IMG/VR virus record: IMGVR_UViG_3300029267_004595
Location: 1 to 50,793 of that record
Origin: a virus
DNA length: 50,793 nucleotides
Strand: one strand, 5' to 3'
The first letter of the stretch is position 1, and the number at the start of each line of letters is the position of its first letter. Of the stretch, positions 14,887-22,065 are shown in pieces. The notes beneath the pieces are model-generated. The model did no database searches and was not told where the DNA came from. It worked only from the letters and a program-made list of their open reading frames with translations. The position numbers and the translations under genes were made by a program.

Positions 14887-16318
14887 TACGATTGTGATTG
14901 ATGTGACTAATGCATGTCCTCTTCAGTGTTCAAACTGTACCCGATTTTGTGGTCACAAAAAACCTGTTTTTATGGACATGGACACGTTCAGAAAAGCAGT
15001 AGATTCGCTTGTTGATCACCCATCTCAAATGGGGCTTTGTGGTGGAGAGCCAACCATTGCTCCTCTCTTTCCTGAGTACATGGACTATCTTGAAAAGACT
15101 ATTGGGCGTGAAAGAAGCTGTCTGTTTACATCGCTAACGAAACAGTATTATGAGTTCTTTGAGCGTATCCAAGAAGTGTTTTGTTTCCAAGGTATCAATG
15201 ATCATAATCATCAAGGTCTTCACACTCCTTTGTTGATTGCGTCTGAAGAATTGCCTATCCCAGAAGAAACGAAGAAAAAGCTGATTGATAATTGCTGGGT
15301 GCAAAACAACTGGTCGGCTTGTGTTACTGTCAAAGGTGCATTCTTTTGTGAAGTCGCTGCTCAGCTTGATTTACTATTTGATGGACCAGGTGGGTGGCCT
15401 ATTGAACCTGGTTGGTGGAAGAGAACGCCAGATGAGTTTGGTGATCAATTAAAGTGGTGCAATATTTGTGGTGCAGCTATGCCTATGCCACGCCGTATAG
15501 CAGTTGAAGAAATTGACGATGTGTCACCAGGTAACTATGAACGGCTTAAGAAATTAGGTTCAGGCAAAATCAAGAAGGGCAAGGTTAAAGTCTTTGATGT
15601 GGGAAAATATAAGATAGAAGACTACAAAGACTGGCACCCTGATGTGGATTGGTTTTTGCCTCCGGATGACCGTTCACGTCGTATTGCTAATGAGTCCAAA
15701 ACAATCAGGCCAAAAAAGTTGGATTGCATATTGGCATGTGATGGGAATCTTCTTGATATTACTCGTTCCCTTGCTGTTAACAGACAGCATTTTGATGACT
15801 TTGTAGTGGTTGTGCCAAATGAAGTTGTGGGGATGGATAGACTTTGCAATGAGCATAACGCTTTGTACATAATATCAGAGTGTTGTATGGAAGAAGACTT
15901 TTTTGACAAAGGTAAAGCCATTAACGATGCTTTAGAGAAATTTACTCCAACTGATTGGATTGTGATAATTGGGTCAAAGATTCGGTTACATGATCGGTTT
16001 GGAAGTCTGATGCGTCAAGAGATTTTGAATCCAGGTTTTCTGTATTGGGAAATTGCTCCAAGCGAAGCTGAACCACTCCATTTCCAGATTGCCATTCCTT
16101 CTATTCAATCTGCTACATGGGATATGTACCATTCCAGTTTTCAGTTGTTCAATGTACGGGCTTCCTCGCTCAAAGGCCGGGGAAAGAAATGGTATCCAGA
16201 AGGTAAAGCAGAACGTGAGGCAGATGGGTTGTTCAGGATTGATTGGTTGCCTTCTAAGAAGTGTATCATTTCTTTGAGTGAAAGGAAGCCCTTATCTTTG
16301 TCTACAGCTTTTGAGTGA
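14864..16318 (+). CDS. Radical SAM enzyme fused to glycosyltransferase-like domain
   Basis: 484 residues. Residues 1-210 are a radical SAM domain: CPLQCSNC (Cys18, Cys22, Cys25) is the CX3CX2C cluster motif and CGGEPT (59-64) the SAM-binding GGE motif. Additional cysteines at about 144, 153, 162, 199 and 202 (ending CNICGAAMPMPRR) could hold an auxiliary cluster. Residues 285-480 resemble a GT-A glycosyltransferase fold (LDCILACDGNLLDITRSL, FDDFVVVVPNE, then FDKGKAINDALEKF and DWIVIIGSKIRL), but the metal-binding DxD position reads GSK. Placed between DpdA and Gat-QueC, it is likely to act on the modified base or its precursor; the reaction is unknown. Confidence 0.75.
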   Translation: MRSPATHNTIVIDVTNACPLQCSNCTRFCGHKKPVFMDMDTFRKAVDSLVDHPSQMGLCGGEPTIAPLFPEYMDYLEKTIGRERSCLFTSLTKQYYEFFERIQEVFCFQGINDHNHQGLHTPLLIASEELPIPEETKKKLIDNCWVQNNWSACVTVKGAFFCEVAAQLDLLFDGPGGWPIEPGWWKRTPDEFGDQLKWCNICGAAMPMPRRIAVEEIDDVSPGNYERLKKLGSGKIKKGKVKVFDVGKYKIEDYKDWHPDVDWFLPPDDRSRRIANESKTIRPKKLDCILACDGNLLDITRSLAVNRQHFDDFVVVVPNEVVGMDRLCNEHNALYIISECCMEEDFFDKGKAINDALEKFTPTDWIVIIGSKIRLHDRFGSLMRQEILNPGFLYWEIAPSEAEPLHFQIAIPSIQSATWDMYHSSFQLFNVRASSLKGRGKKWYPEGKAEREADGLFRIDWLPSKKCIISLSERKPLSLSTAFE

Positions 16319-16331
16319 GGGAGAAATTATG

Positions 16332-17558
16332 ATGTGTAGCATATTCGGAGCTTTTGGTCGTCTTGTAGACGAGAAAAAGTTTTTGAGGCCAATCCAAGAA
16401 CACGCTAAGGACAGAGGTCGTGATGGTGGTCGTATTGAGCGATTTGATTTAGGTGACGAATATTATGCGTTTTTAGGGAACTGGAGAGCAACTCCAACAC
16501 CCGAACTTGAAAAATCGAAATTGCAGCCCTATGATGGCTTAGTGCATAATGGTACTATTGCGAATGATAAAGAGTTGGGTGTAAAACCGGGCGAAATTGA
16601 TACCATGGTTTTGCCTCGCATTCTTGATCGGAATCATGGCGTTGATGCATTTGTTGAGTCGTTGAGAAGAATCAAAGGCTCTTATGCTATTGCATGTACT
16701 GGAAAGGGCACGGTTTTTCTTGCTAACAACTACAAACCGATTCATTATTGGTCGCCCTACGGTGAGGCAATCTACTTTAGTAGTATGGCACGTCATTTTG
16801 AAGAGATTCTTCCGTTTGGGCAAGCTCCTGTGCAACTACCACCCTATACAGTAATGGATTTACGGACTCGTATTGTGCGTGAGATTGAAAGGAAAGATGC
16901 AAAAAGGGCAGTCATTATTGCCAGCGCAGGTTTGGATAGTACGTGTGTAGCAACGAAATTTGTGCGTGATGGTTGGGATGTCTGTTTGTTACACTTCAAG
17001 TATGGTTGCACCGCTCAAACTCGTGAAGCTGCATTGATTCCAAAGATAGCAGAACGTTTGGGTTGTACTTACCATTTTTTGACTGTTGATTATTCCGAGA
17101 TGAAAGGCAACAGTCCGATTCTGTCTAAAGGTAGCAAAATTGCTGATGGGATTGCTGGAGCCGAATTTGCTCATGAATGGGTGCCTGCTCGAAACTTTTT
17201 AATGCTGGCTCATGCAACAGCTTTTGCTGAAGCGAATGGCTATCACTGTATTGCACTTGGAAACAATTTAGAGGAGAGCGGAGCCTATCCCGATAACGAA
17301 GAGCAAATGACAGTGCTGCTCGATAACGTTTTGAATTATGCGGTGTCTGATGGGTACAATTTACGGATAGTTGCTCCGGTTGGTAATTTGATGAAGCATG
17401 AGATTGTAAAGCTTGGTTTGGAACTTGATGCTCCATTTGATGTGACATGGAGTTGCTATCGAGATGAGGAAAAACATTGTGGTGAGTGTGGACCTTGTTT
17501 TATGCGGAAAACAGCTTTTGAACGTAACGGAACAGTTGATCCAGTATTTGCGCAATGA
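16332..17558 (+). CDS. queC: Gat-QueC fusion (class II amidotransferase + 7-cyano-7-deazaguanine synthase)
   Basis: 408 residues. The second of two adjacent ATGs is chosen: it leaves Cys2 as the N-terminal nucleophile of a class II glutamine amidotransferase (MCSIFGAFG) and gives an 8-base Shine-Dalgarno spacing. The amidotransferase domain continues with LVHNGTIAND (about 70-79). Residues 190-408 are QueC: the PP-loop SAGLDST (198-204), GNNLEESGAYPDN, and a C-terminal zinc site CGECGPC. QueC makes preQ0 from 7-carboxy-7-deazaguanine; the Gat-QueC form is known from phages such as 9g that carry amide- or archaeosine-type 7-deazaguanines, so this virus probably makes more than plain preQ0. Confidence 0.9.
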   Translation: MCSIFGAFGRLVDEKKFLRPIQEHAKDRGRDGGRIERFDLGDEYYAFLGNWRATPTPELEKSKLQPYDGLVHNGTIANDKELGVKPGEIDTMVLPRILDRNHGVDAFVESLRRIKGSYAIACTGKGTVFLANNYKPIHYWSPYGEAIYFSSMARHFEEILPFGQAPVQLPPYTVMDLRTRIVREIERKDAKRAVIIASAGLDSTCVATKFVRDGWDVCLLHFKYGCTAQTREAALIPKIAERLGCTYHFLTVDYSEMKGNSPILSKGSKIADGIAGAEFAHEWVPARNFLMLAHATAFAEANGYHCIALGNNLEESGAYPDNEEQMTVLLDNVLNYAVSDGYNLRIVAPVGNLMKHEIVKLGLELDAPFDVTWSCYRDEEKHCGECGPCFMRKTAFERNGTVDPVFAQ

Positions 17559-18388
17559 AAAAGCAAGTTTGTAAAAGGTGTTGGAATGATTGGAAGCAGG
17601 TTTGGCGTTGGCCTGATGATGCTCGCTGGGATGAAGAAGATACTGTTAAATGTCCCGCAGCTGTGATCCCACGTGAAGGCAGTGTACTGGACCATTTGTA
17701 TAATAGTGTTTTGAAGGACCCACCCGATTGGTGTCCCTATCGACTGGAGCATTTAGTGTTATCGGAGCCGAGAATGATTCTTAATGAACATGTTTTCAAA
17801 GATATTCATGTCCGTGAAGACTTCACAATTCTTCTGAACAAGTTCAACTTGCGGGGGGAAGCAGCTGAGGTAGGAGTTCGATGTGGTTATTATGCACAGT
17901 CATTATTGGGTTGTGGCATGATAGAAAAGCTGTATCTAATTGATTGTTGGGATATGTGTGAGGTAGGTGATCCCAGCATCAATTCGGATGAGCTGAGTTT
18001 AGAAGTGATTCGGCATACAGAATATCTGACACGTGAACGATTTGAAGGAAACCCCCGCGTGGAAGTCATCAAAGCATTTTCTGCTGATGCCGCAAGTCAA
18101 TTTCCCAATGGTCATTTTACATTCATTTTCGTTGATGGCGACCACACCTACAAAGGTGTCAAAAAGGATATTGAAACATGGTATCCAAAACTTGCTCCTC
18201 TTGGATTGATAGGTGGGCATGACTACGAGGAATACACGGAGCCTTCTGGTGTCCAAAGAGGAGTGGTTAAGGCAGTCGATGAATTTTGTGCAAGAGAAAA
18301 ACTCAAGATTTATGTTACTCCAGAAGACACGATAGAGCCTATTGTCAAAATTCCTTCATGGATTGTGCAAAAGCCTCAAGGAGGATAG
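17555..18388 (+). CDS. CP-LEH unit fused to SAM-dependent methyltransferase
   Basis: 277 residues. Residues 1-68 are a CP-LEH family unit identical in layout to the 8.4-10 kb array: QVCKRC, VKCPAA, then PPDWCPYRLEHLV. Residues 75-277 are a class I methyltransferase of the Methyltransf_24 type: motif I AAEVGVRCGYYA (103-114), acidic strand end LYLIDCW, and FIFVDGDHTYKGVKKDI near the end. The start overlaps the queC stop (ATGA). The fusion is the only clue to what CP-LEH units do: they may be binding modules for enzymes working on phage DNA or its base precursors. Confidence 0.8.
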   Translation: MKKQVCKRCWNDWKQVWRWPDDARWDEEDTVKCPAAVIPREGSVLDHLYNSVLKDPPDWCPYRLEHLVLSEPRMILNEHVFKDIHVREDFTILLNKFNLRGEAAEVGVRCGYYAQSLLGCGMIEKLYLIDCWDMCEVGDPSINSDELSLEVIRHTEYLTRERFEGNPRVEVIKAFSADAASQFPNGHFTFIFVDGDHTYKGVKKDIETWYPKLAPLGLIGGHDYEEYTEPSGVQRGVVKAVDEFCAREKLKIYVTPEDTIEPIVKIPSWIVQKPQGG

Positions 18389-18390
18389 TA

Positions 18391-19194
18391 ATGGATGCAG
18401 TAACTGCTGTGATGGCAACTTTTCGTGCAGACTATGTAACATTGGGTGCACTACATTGCATTACAAACCAAACCTATCCTCCAATTCGTATTGTTGTATT
18501 GGATGTTAGCAAAGACGGAAATCTTGGGAATAATACAGTGATTGCGGATTATGCTCGTTTTGCTCCAATCGAGATTTATCGTGGTCCAGATATGCTACAC
18601 GCTTATGAGGGCCGAAATTGGTTGGCAATGCAATCAAAGACAGTATGGACATGGTTTGTGGATGATGACTCTTTTGCGAACCATACCTGTCTCAAAAAAC
18701 TTGTGGATGGGGCAGCTCAATATGAGGTGGGAATGGTTGGTGGTGTGAAGCTTGATATCACTCGTCATAAACCATGGGGAGAAGGTGACTGGAATTTGAT
18801 GAATTGTTGTCGCGAGAGAGATGTCCAAATGCCATGGTGTGATACTGCTTGTTGTTTGGTAAAAACTAAAGAGTGGATAGCTAATTGCGATGGCTACGAA
18901 TCAATTTCTGGAGAGACTGGCGAGGATGTTTATGTTACTGCTCGTATAGCCGAAAAGGTTGGTTGTGTTGGGATACATGATGCAATTTGTTACCATGTGC
19001 CAATGGCTGGAAAAGAGTCAACATGGACTGAAAAAATCTCGTCAAGTGATAAGCGAGTAATCGAGCAACTCAAAGACAAAGTACCAGGTGAACATTTGAA
19101 ATGGCTTGAAAGTACTCTGTTACTGAGGCAACAACCAGGTTCAGTAATTATGGAGGATATGGAATGTCCCGCAGAAGGCTCAGGAGAAAGCTGA
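18391..19194 (+). CDS. GT2-family glycosyltransferase
   Basis: 267 residues; ATG 18391 follows AAGGAGGATAGTA. The N-terminus VTAVMATFRADYVTLGALHC is the nucleotide-sugar-binding strand-helix of a GT-A fold, FVDDDS (about 90-95) carries the DxD metal site, and GEDVYVTARIAEKVG near residue 180 is the acceptor/ED motif region. Unlike the upstream fusion protein, the DxD is intact. In this operon it may transfer a sugar to the modified DNA base; acting on a structural protein or host surface is an alternative. Confidence 0.75.
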   Translation: MDAVTAVMATFRADYVTLGALHCITNQTYPPIRIVVLDVSKDGNLGNNTVIADYARFAPIEIYRGPDMLHAYEGRNWLAMQSKTVWTWFVDDDSFANHTCLKKLVDGAAQYEVGMVGGVKLDITRHKPWGEGDWNLMNCCRERDVQMPWCDTACCLVKTKEWIANCDGYESISGETGEDVYVTARIAEKVGCVGIHDAICYHVPMAGKESTWTEKISSSDKRVIEQLKDKVPGEHLKWLESTLLLRQQPGSVIMEDMECPAEGSGES

Positions 19195-19487
19195 CTGCTG
19201 CTCAAAAGGAAAAGCAAAGAAAAGAGCTATTGAAGCGTGAGCGTGAAAGGGCACTTTGGTGGCCTACACAGAAACAAGTTGCTGATGGGTATGCTCAAGC
19301 GAAAGACGGAATGAAACGAATGATTGTAGACGGGTTTATTTCTCCAAATGAGGATATTGAACTTCAGTTATCGTTTAATAACATGCTAAGCAGTACCAGT
19401 TTTTGGAAACTTCATTCCACAGGAAAAAGTGCGGGGTTGACTTTGTATCTTACCCGTCGCGCTAAAGAGTGGAAAAACCATCTTTAG
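19164..19487 (+). CDS. Small basic hypothetical protein
   Basis: 107 residues, overlapping the glycosyltransferase gene by 31 bases with GGAGGATATGGA upstream of the ATG. The first 35 residues are a strongly basic helix (RRRLRRKL, KEKQRKELLKRERER), followed by a helical domain. Possibly a DNA-binding accessory protein of the modification block. Not recognised. Confidence 0.55.
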   Translation: MSRRRLRRKLTAAQKEKQRKELLKRERERALWWPTQKQVADGYAQAKDGMKRMIVDGFISPNEDIELQLSFNNMLSSTSFWKLHSTGKSAGLTLYLTRRAKEWKNHL

Positions 19488-19497
19488 GAGGAGCGAC

Positions 19498-19827
19498 ATG
19501 TATCGTGTTACTAAGCGTTGTGAAGTAGCGGGAGCACACAAGCTTGATTTGCCTTACGAATCCAAGTGCAACATATTGCACGGACATAATTGGATCATTT
19601 CGGTTACTTGTGAGGCAGAAGAACTTAACGATTGTGGCATGGTTGTCGATTTTACAGAAATCAAAAAAATTGTGAACCAGCTTGACCATGTCAACCTGAA
19701 CGGGGTTCTTATTGGGCTTCGTCCAACGGCAGAGAATATCGCTAAATGGATATGTGACCAAGTACCGAATTGTGTTAAAGTCGTGGTCCAAGAGTCGGAG
19801 GGGAATGTTGCATGCTATACAAAATAA
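19498..19827 (+). CDS. queD: 6-carboxy-5,6,7,8-tetrahydropterin synthase QueD
   Basis: 109 residues with TAGGAGGAGCGAC upstream of the ATG. Zinc histidines are in AGAHKL (about 11-16) and LHGHNW (about 28-33); the catalytic cysteine is in SKCNILHGH. GMVVDFTEIKK, LDHVNLN, PTAENIAKWI and VQESEGNVACY match QueD throughout, and the length fits the single-domain bacterial enzyme (about 110-120 residues). It converts 7,8-dihydroneopterin triphosphate, the FolE product, to carboxytetrahydropterin, the second step to preQ0. It overlaps queE by 16 bases. Confidence 0.95.
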   Translation: MYRVTKRCEVAGAHKLDLPYESKCNILHGHNWIISVTCEAEELNDCGMVVDFTEIKKIVNQLDHVNLNGVLIGLRPTAENIAKWICDQVPNCVKVVVQESEGNVACYTK

Positions 19828-20384
19828 CTGAGAAATTCTATTCAGTGCAAGGTGAGGGTTTTTGGGCAGGAACTCCAACCTATTTTTTGCGTTTGACTGG
19901 TTGTAATCTGAATTGTGATTTTTGTGACACAGTGCAACGCAATACAGTCAATGAAGAATTGACGGAGCAACAAATTTTTGAAGCTGCTTGCAAAGAATGC
20001 AAAAACAGGCGACTGACAATTACTGGTGGTGAACCAACATTGCAGGAATTGGGACCGCTGGTCACATTGTTCAAAAATAACGATTGGTATATTGCCATTG
20101 AAACCAATGGTACGAATATAAATGCAATTCCAGCAGGAATTGATTGGGTTACTGTGTCTCCAAAACCAAAGGTAGATTATTCGAAGCTCTCAATTATTCA
20201 TGGTAATGAATTGAAAGTGGTTATGGATGGCGTGATTGATCCCGCAAAATTTCGCAGTACGAATTTCGATCACTTTTTTATCCAACCTTGTTCAGAGAAC
20301 TTCAAACCAGCAGCTGAGTTTGTGTTAGCCAACCCTGGTTGGCGTTTGAGCGTTCAGATTCATAAAGTGATAGGAGTGCTCTGA
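19812..20384 (+). CDS. queE: 7-carboxy-7-deazaguanine synthase QueE
   Basis: 190 residues, a compact radical SAM enzyme. The cluster motif is CNLNCDFC (CX3CX2C, about residues 31-38), followed by ITGGEPTLQ, the IAIETNGT strand, VSPKPK and NELKVV, all diagnostic of QueE. The N-terminal SVQGEGFWAGTP loop is also typical. It ring-contracts carboxytetrahydropterin to 7-carboxy-7-deazaguanine for QueC. The ATG lies inside the queD end and its stop overlaps the next ATG, giving a coupled queD-queE-folE unit. Confidence 0.95.
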   Translation: MLYKITEKFYSVQGEGFWAGTPTYFLRLTGCNLNCDFCDTVQRNTVNEELTEQQIFEAACKECKNRRLTITGGEPTLQELGPLVTLFKNNDWYIAIETNGTNINAIPAGIDWVTVSPKPKVDYSKLSIIHGNELKVVMDGVIDPAKFRSTNFDHFFIQPCSENFKPAAEFVLANPGWRLSVQIHKVIGVL

Positions 20385-21253
20385 TGGTTAGCGAAAAGTA
20401 TAAGATGACGTGGGCAGAAGTTTATAGCAGAATAGAAAACAGTATCCCAAAAGGTAAAAAGTGTTTTGGGATTCCGAGAGGGGGATTTTTTGTTGCTGCT
20501 GCGACAGGTAATGCAGTTGGAACACCAGAGGAAGCTGAAATCCTTGTGGATGATTTGACCGACTCTGGTCGTACCCGTAAGTATTGGAAGGAAAAATATC
20601 CTAATAAGCCATTTCATGTCTTGTTGGACAAAGAAAAAGAAGGCTTAAAAGGACATTGGATTATCTTTCCGTGGGAGACAGATGAGGAGACTGGAGGGAC
20701 TGGGGGGCCAACAGATGCTGTAGTGCGTTTGTTGCAGTGGATTGGTGAGAATCCAACACGTGATGGTTTGATCGATACTCCAGCACGGGTAGTCAAAGCT
20801 TGGCAAGAAATGACAGCGGGATATCATGAAGACCCAGAAGAGATTCTTGGTAAGTCGTTTGAGGTTGATCATGATGAAATGATTGCTCTTAAAGGAATAC
20901 GGTTTACGTCGCTTTGTGAGCATCACGTATTGCCTTTTAGCGGGATTTGTGCTGTTGGCTATTTGCCCAAAAAGCGTGTTGTGGGAATTTCAAAGCTGGC
21001 TCGTGTTGTTCAGACATTTGCAAAACGCTTGCAAATTCAAGAACGTCTAACACAAGAAATTGCAGAGGCGATTCAAAAGCATGTAGATACAGAAGGTGTG
21101 GGAGTTGTGATTAAAGCGACCCATAGCTGTATGGCTTGTAGAGGAGCGTTACAACCTGATGCTGAGATGGTTACTTCGTGCTTGTTGGGTGAGATGAGAG
21201 ATTCACCTGTTGCTCGTCAAGAGCTACTTTACTTGCTTGACATTAACAGGTAA
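20384..21253 (+). CDS. folE: Phosphoribosyltransferase-GTP cyclohydrolase I fusion
   Basis: 289 residues. Residues 1-100 are a phosphoribosyltransferase-like domain: FGIPRGGFFVAA (28-39) and a PRPP-binding motif ILVDDLTDSGRT (53-64). After a Gly/Thr linker (about 103-109), residues 110-289 are GTP cyclohydrolase I: WIGENPTRDGLIDTPARV, the zinc/active-site SLCEHHVLPF (Cys178, His180, His181) and HSCMACRG (Cys249, Cys252). FolE supplies dihydroneopterin triphosphate for the QueD step. The extra domain may feed a purine base plus PRPP toward the nucleotide pool next to the cyclohydrolase. Last + strand gene of the modification block. Confidence 0.85.
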   Translation: MVSEKYKMTWAEVYSRIENSIPKGKKCFGIPRGGFFVAAATGNAVGTPEEAEILVDDLTDSGRTRKYWKEKYPNKPFHVLLDKEKEGLKGHWIIFPWETDEETGGTGGPTDAVVRLLQWIGENPTRDGLIDTPARVVKAWQEMTAGYHEDPEEILGKSFEVDHDEMIALKGIRFTSLCEHHVLPFSGICAVGYLPKKRVVGISKLARVVQTFAKRLQIQERLTQEIAEAIQKHVDTEGVGVVIKATHSCMACRGALQPDAEMVTSCLLGEMRDSPVARQELLYLLDINR

Positions 21254-21425
21254 GTTCGATCAGTTTTTCGATTTTGGATTTGGAAATGGGAAGTTTGCCT
21301 TTGATTATCACTAAAGTGTTTCCTTCGTAGGAGACTCGTGCAACCCATTTCTTATCTGAGAATATGTCCCAAAGGTTTCCTATTTTGATTCCAAGAGCCT
21401 CTGTTAGTTTGACTTTAATTTTCAT
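21243..21425 (-). CDS. Small minus-strand hypothetical protein
   Basis: 60 residues read from 21425 to 21243. It starts MKIKVKLTEALGIK and contains WDIFSDKKWVARVSYEGNTLVIIKGKLP, a plausible small beta-rich fold. It overlaps the upstream minus gene by 11 bases and the folE stop by 11 bases in opposite orientation. The tight coupling with its partner makes it more likely to be a real gene than a shadow frame. Confidence 0.55.
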   Translation of the reverse strand: MKIKVKLTEALGIKIGNLWDIFSDKKWVARVSYEGNTLVIIKGKLPISKSKIEKLIELTC

Positions 21426-21777
21426 TTGCTGGACAAAATTTTGTGTGTTTTATGCTTTTGGCTCTGTGTGCACTTCGACCACAAACACGGCAAACAAACC
21501 AATTGTTGTCGAGATTGCAAATCAGTTCATTTGGGTCTTCAAGAGTGAGTTCCGATTCATAATCTGGATAGAGTGCTTTGAGAGCTTTGATTCCATTTTG
21601 GAACAACTCATCAACGTTGTAGCCCATTGATTTGTAGAAGTCTGCATTGAGCAGAGCAGAGTGTGCTTTTTGGATGGCATCTTTGTGCTCTTTGAGTCGA
21701 CCAAAAGAAGCAGCAAGGCGAAGAGCTTTTTTCCATTCGCCTCGTTTCATGTGCTTTTTGACAGTCTCTGTTTTCAT
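21415..21777 (-). CDS. Minus-strand protein with C-terminal zinc finger-like motif
   Basis: 120 residues; the start is the ATG complementary to 21775-21777 because TTAAGGAGTTATTT precedes it on the minus strand. The N-terminal 85 residues are helical (EWKKALRLAASFGRLKEHKDAIQKAHS). The C-terminus has WFVCRVCGRSAHR and KHTKFCPANEN, a CxxC...H...C zinc site. Transcription runs opposite to nearly everything else, suggesting a separately controlled regulator or an immunity-type gene. Not recognised. Confidence 0.6.
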   Translation of the reverse strand: MKTETVKKHMKRGEWKKALRLAASFGRLKEHKDAIQKAHSALLNADFYKSMGYNVDELFQNGIKALKALYPDYESELTLEDPNELICNLDNNWFVCRVCGRSAHRAKSIKHTKFCPANEN

Positions 21778-21857
21778 AAATAACTCCTTAATTTTATAAC
21801 AGTTTGTTGAACCAGGATTTAGGACAAAAGAAAAAATTTTCAAAGTTGCATAATTTT

Positions 21858-21889
21858 TTGATAATTTGCAGTAGGGTGAATAGTATAAT
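21858..21889 (+). promoter_or_regulatory. Candidate promoter for the structured leader
   Basis: A perfect TATAAT at 21884-21889; the best upstream element is TTGATA at 21858-21863 but the spacer is 20 bases, longer than ideal, so an activator or a different -35 may be used. Transcription from it would start near 21896, just before the first base-paired segment of the leader at 21899. The region 21778-21857 is AT-rich, shared with the divergent minus-strand unit, and otherwise shows nothing clear. Confidence 0.4.
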
Positions 21890-21898
21890 ATACTTTAA

Positions 21899-22045
21899 GG
21901 CAAAAGCTGTTGCGAAAGGAGGTGCATATGTAAGAAAGGAGCAAGCTACCGGCTTACAGGTAGCAATGGTTGCTGTCAGTGAACTCTCTTGACAATAGGG
22001 TTAAGAAGAAAAAGCTGACAGAGTTGTGACCGATTACAAGGTCAC
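21899..22045 (+). ncRNA. Structured 5' leader RNA (riboswitch-like, unidentified)
   Basis: Between a TATAAT box and the ATG at 22066 lie several self-complementary segments: GGCAA (21899-21903) with TTGCT (21970-21974); GCTACC (21945-21950) with GGTAGC (21959-21964); CTGTCAG (21973-21979) with CTGACAG (22015-22021); GTGACC (22026-22031) with GGTCAC (22040-22045). The first and third pairings share two bases and are therefore alternative at their edge. The order GGCAAA, GAAA, GCAAGCTACCGG, GGTAGC, GGTTGC is reminiscent of a c-di-GMP-I (GEMM) aptamer, but the expected GAAA hairpin is not formed, so the identity is open. A start-stop ATG-TAA with a perfect Shine-Dalgarno lies inside at 21928-21933. 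Confidence 0.4.
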
Positions 22046-22065
22046 TTGCGTGAAAGGAGTAAAAC

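Noticed and set aside
21899-22045. preQ1 or classical c-di-GMP (GEMM) riboswitch
   Set aside because: The leader has several hairpins and a GEMM-like order of motifs, but the GAAA-capped stem and the GCAAAGC core are not intact, and no preQ1-type H-pseudoknot sequence was found. It is kept only as a riboswitch-like unidentified leader.
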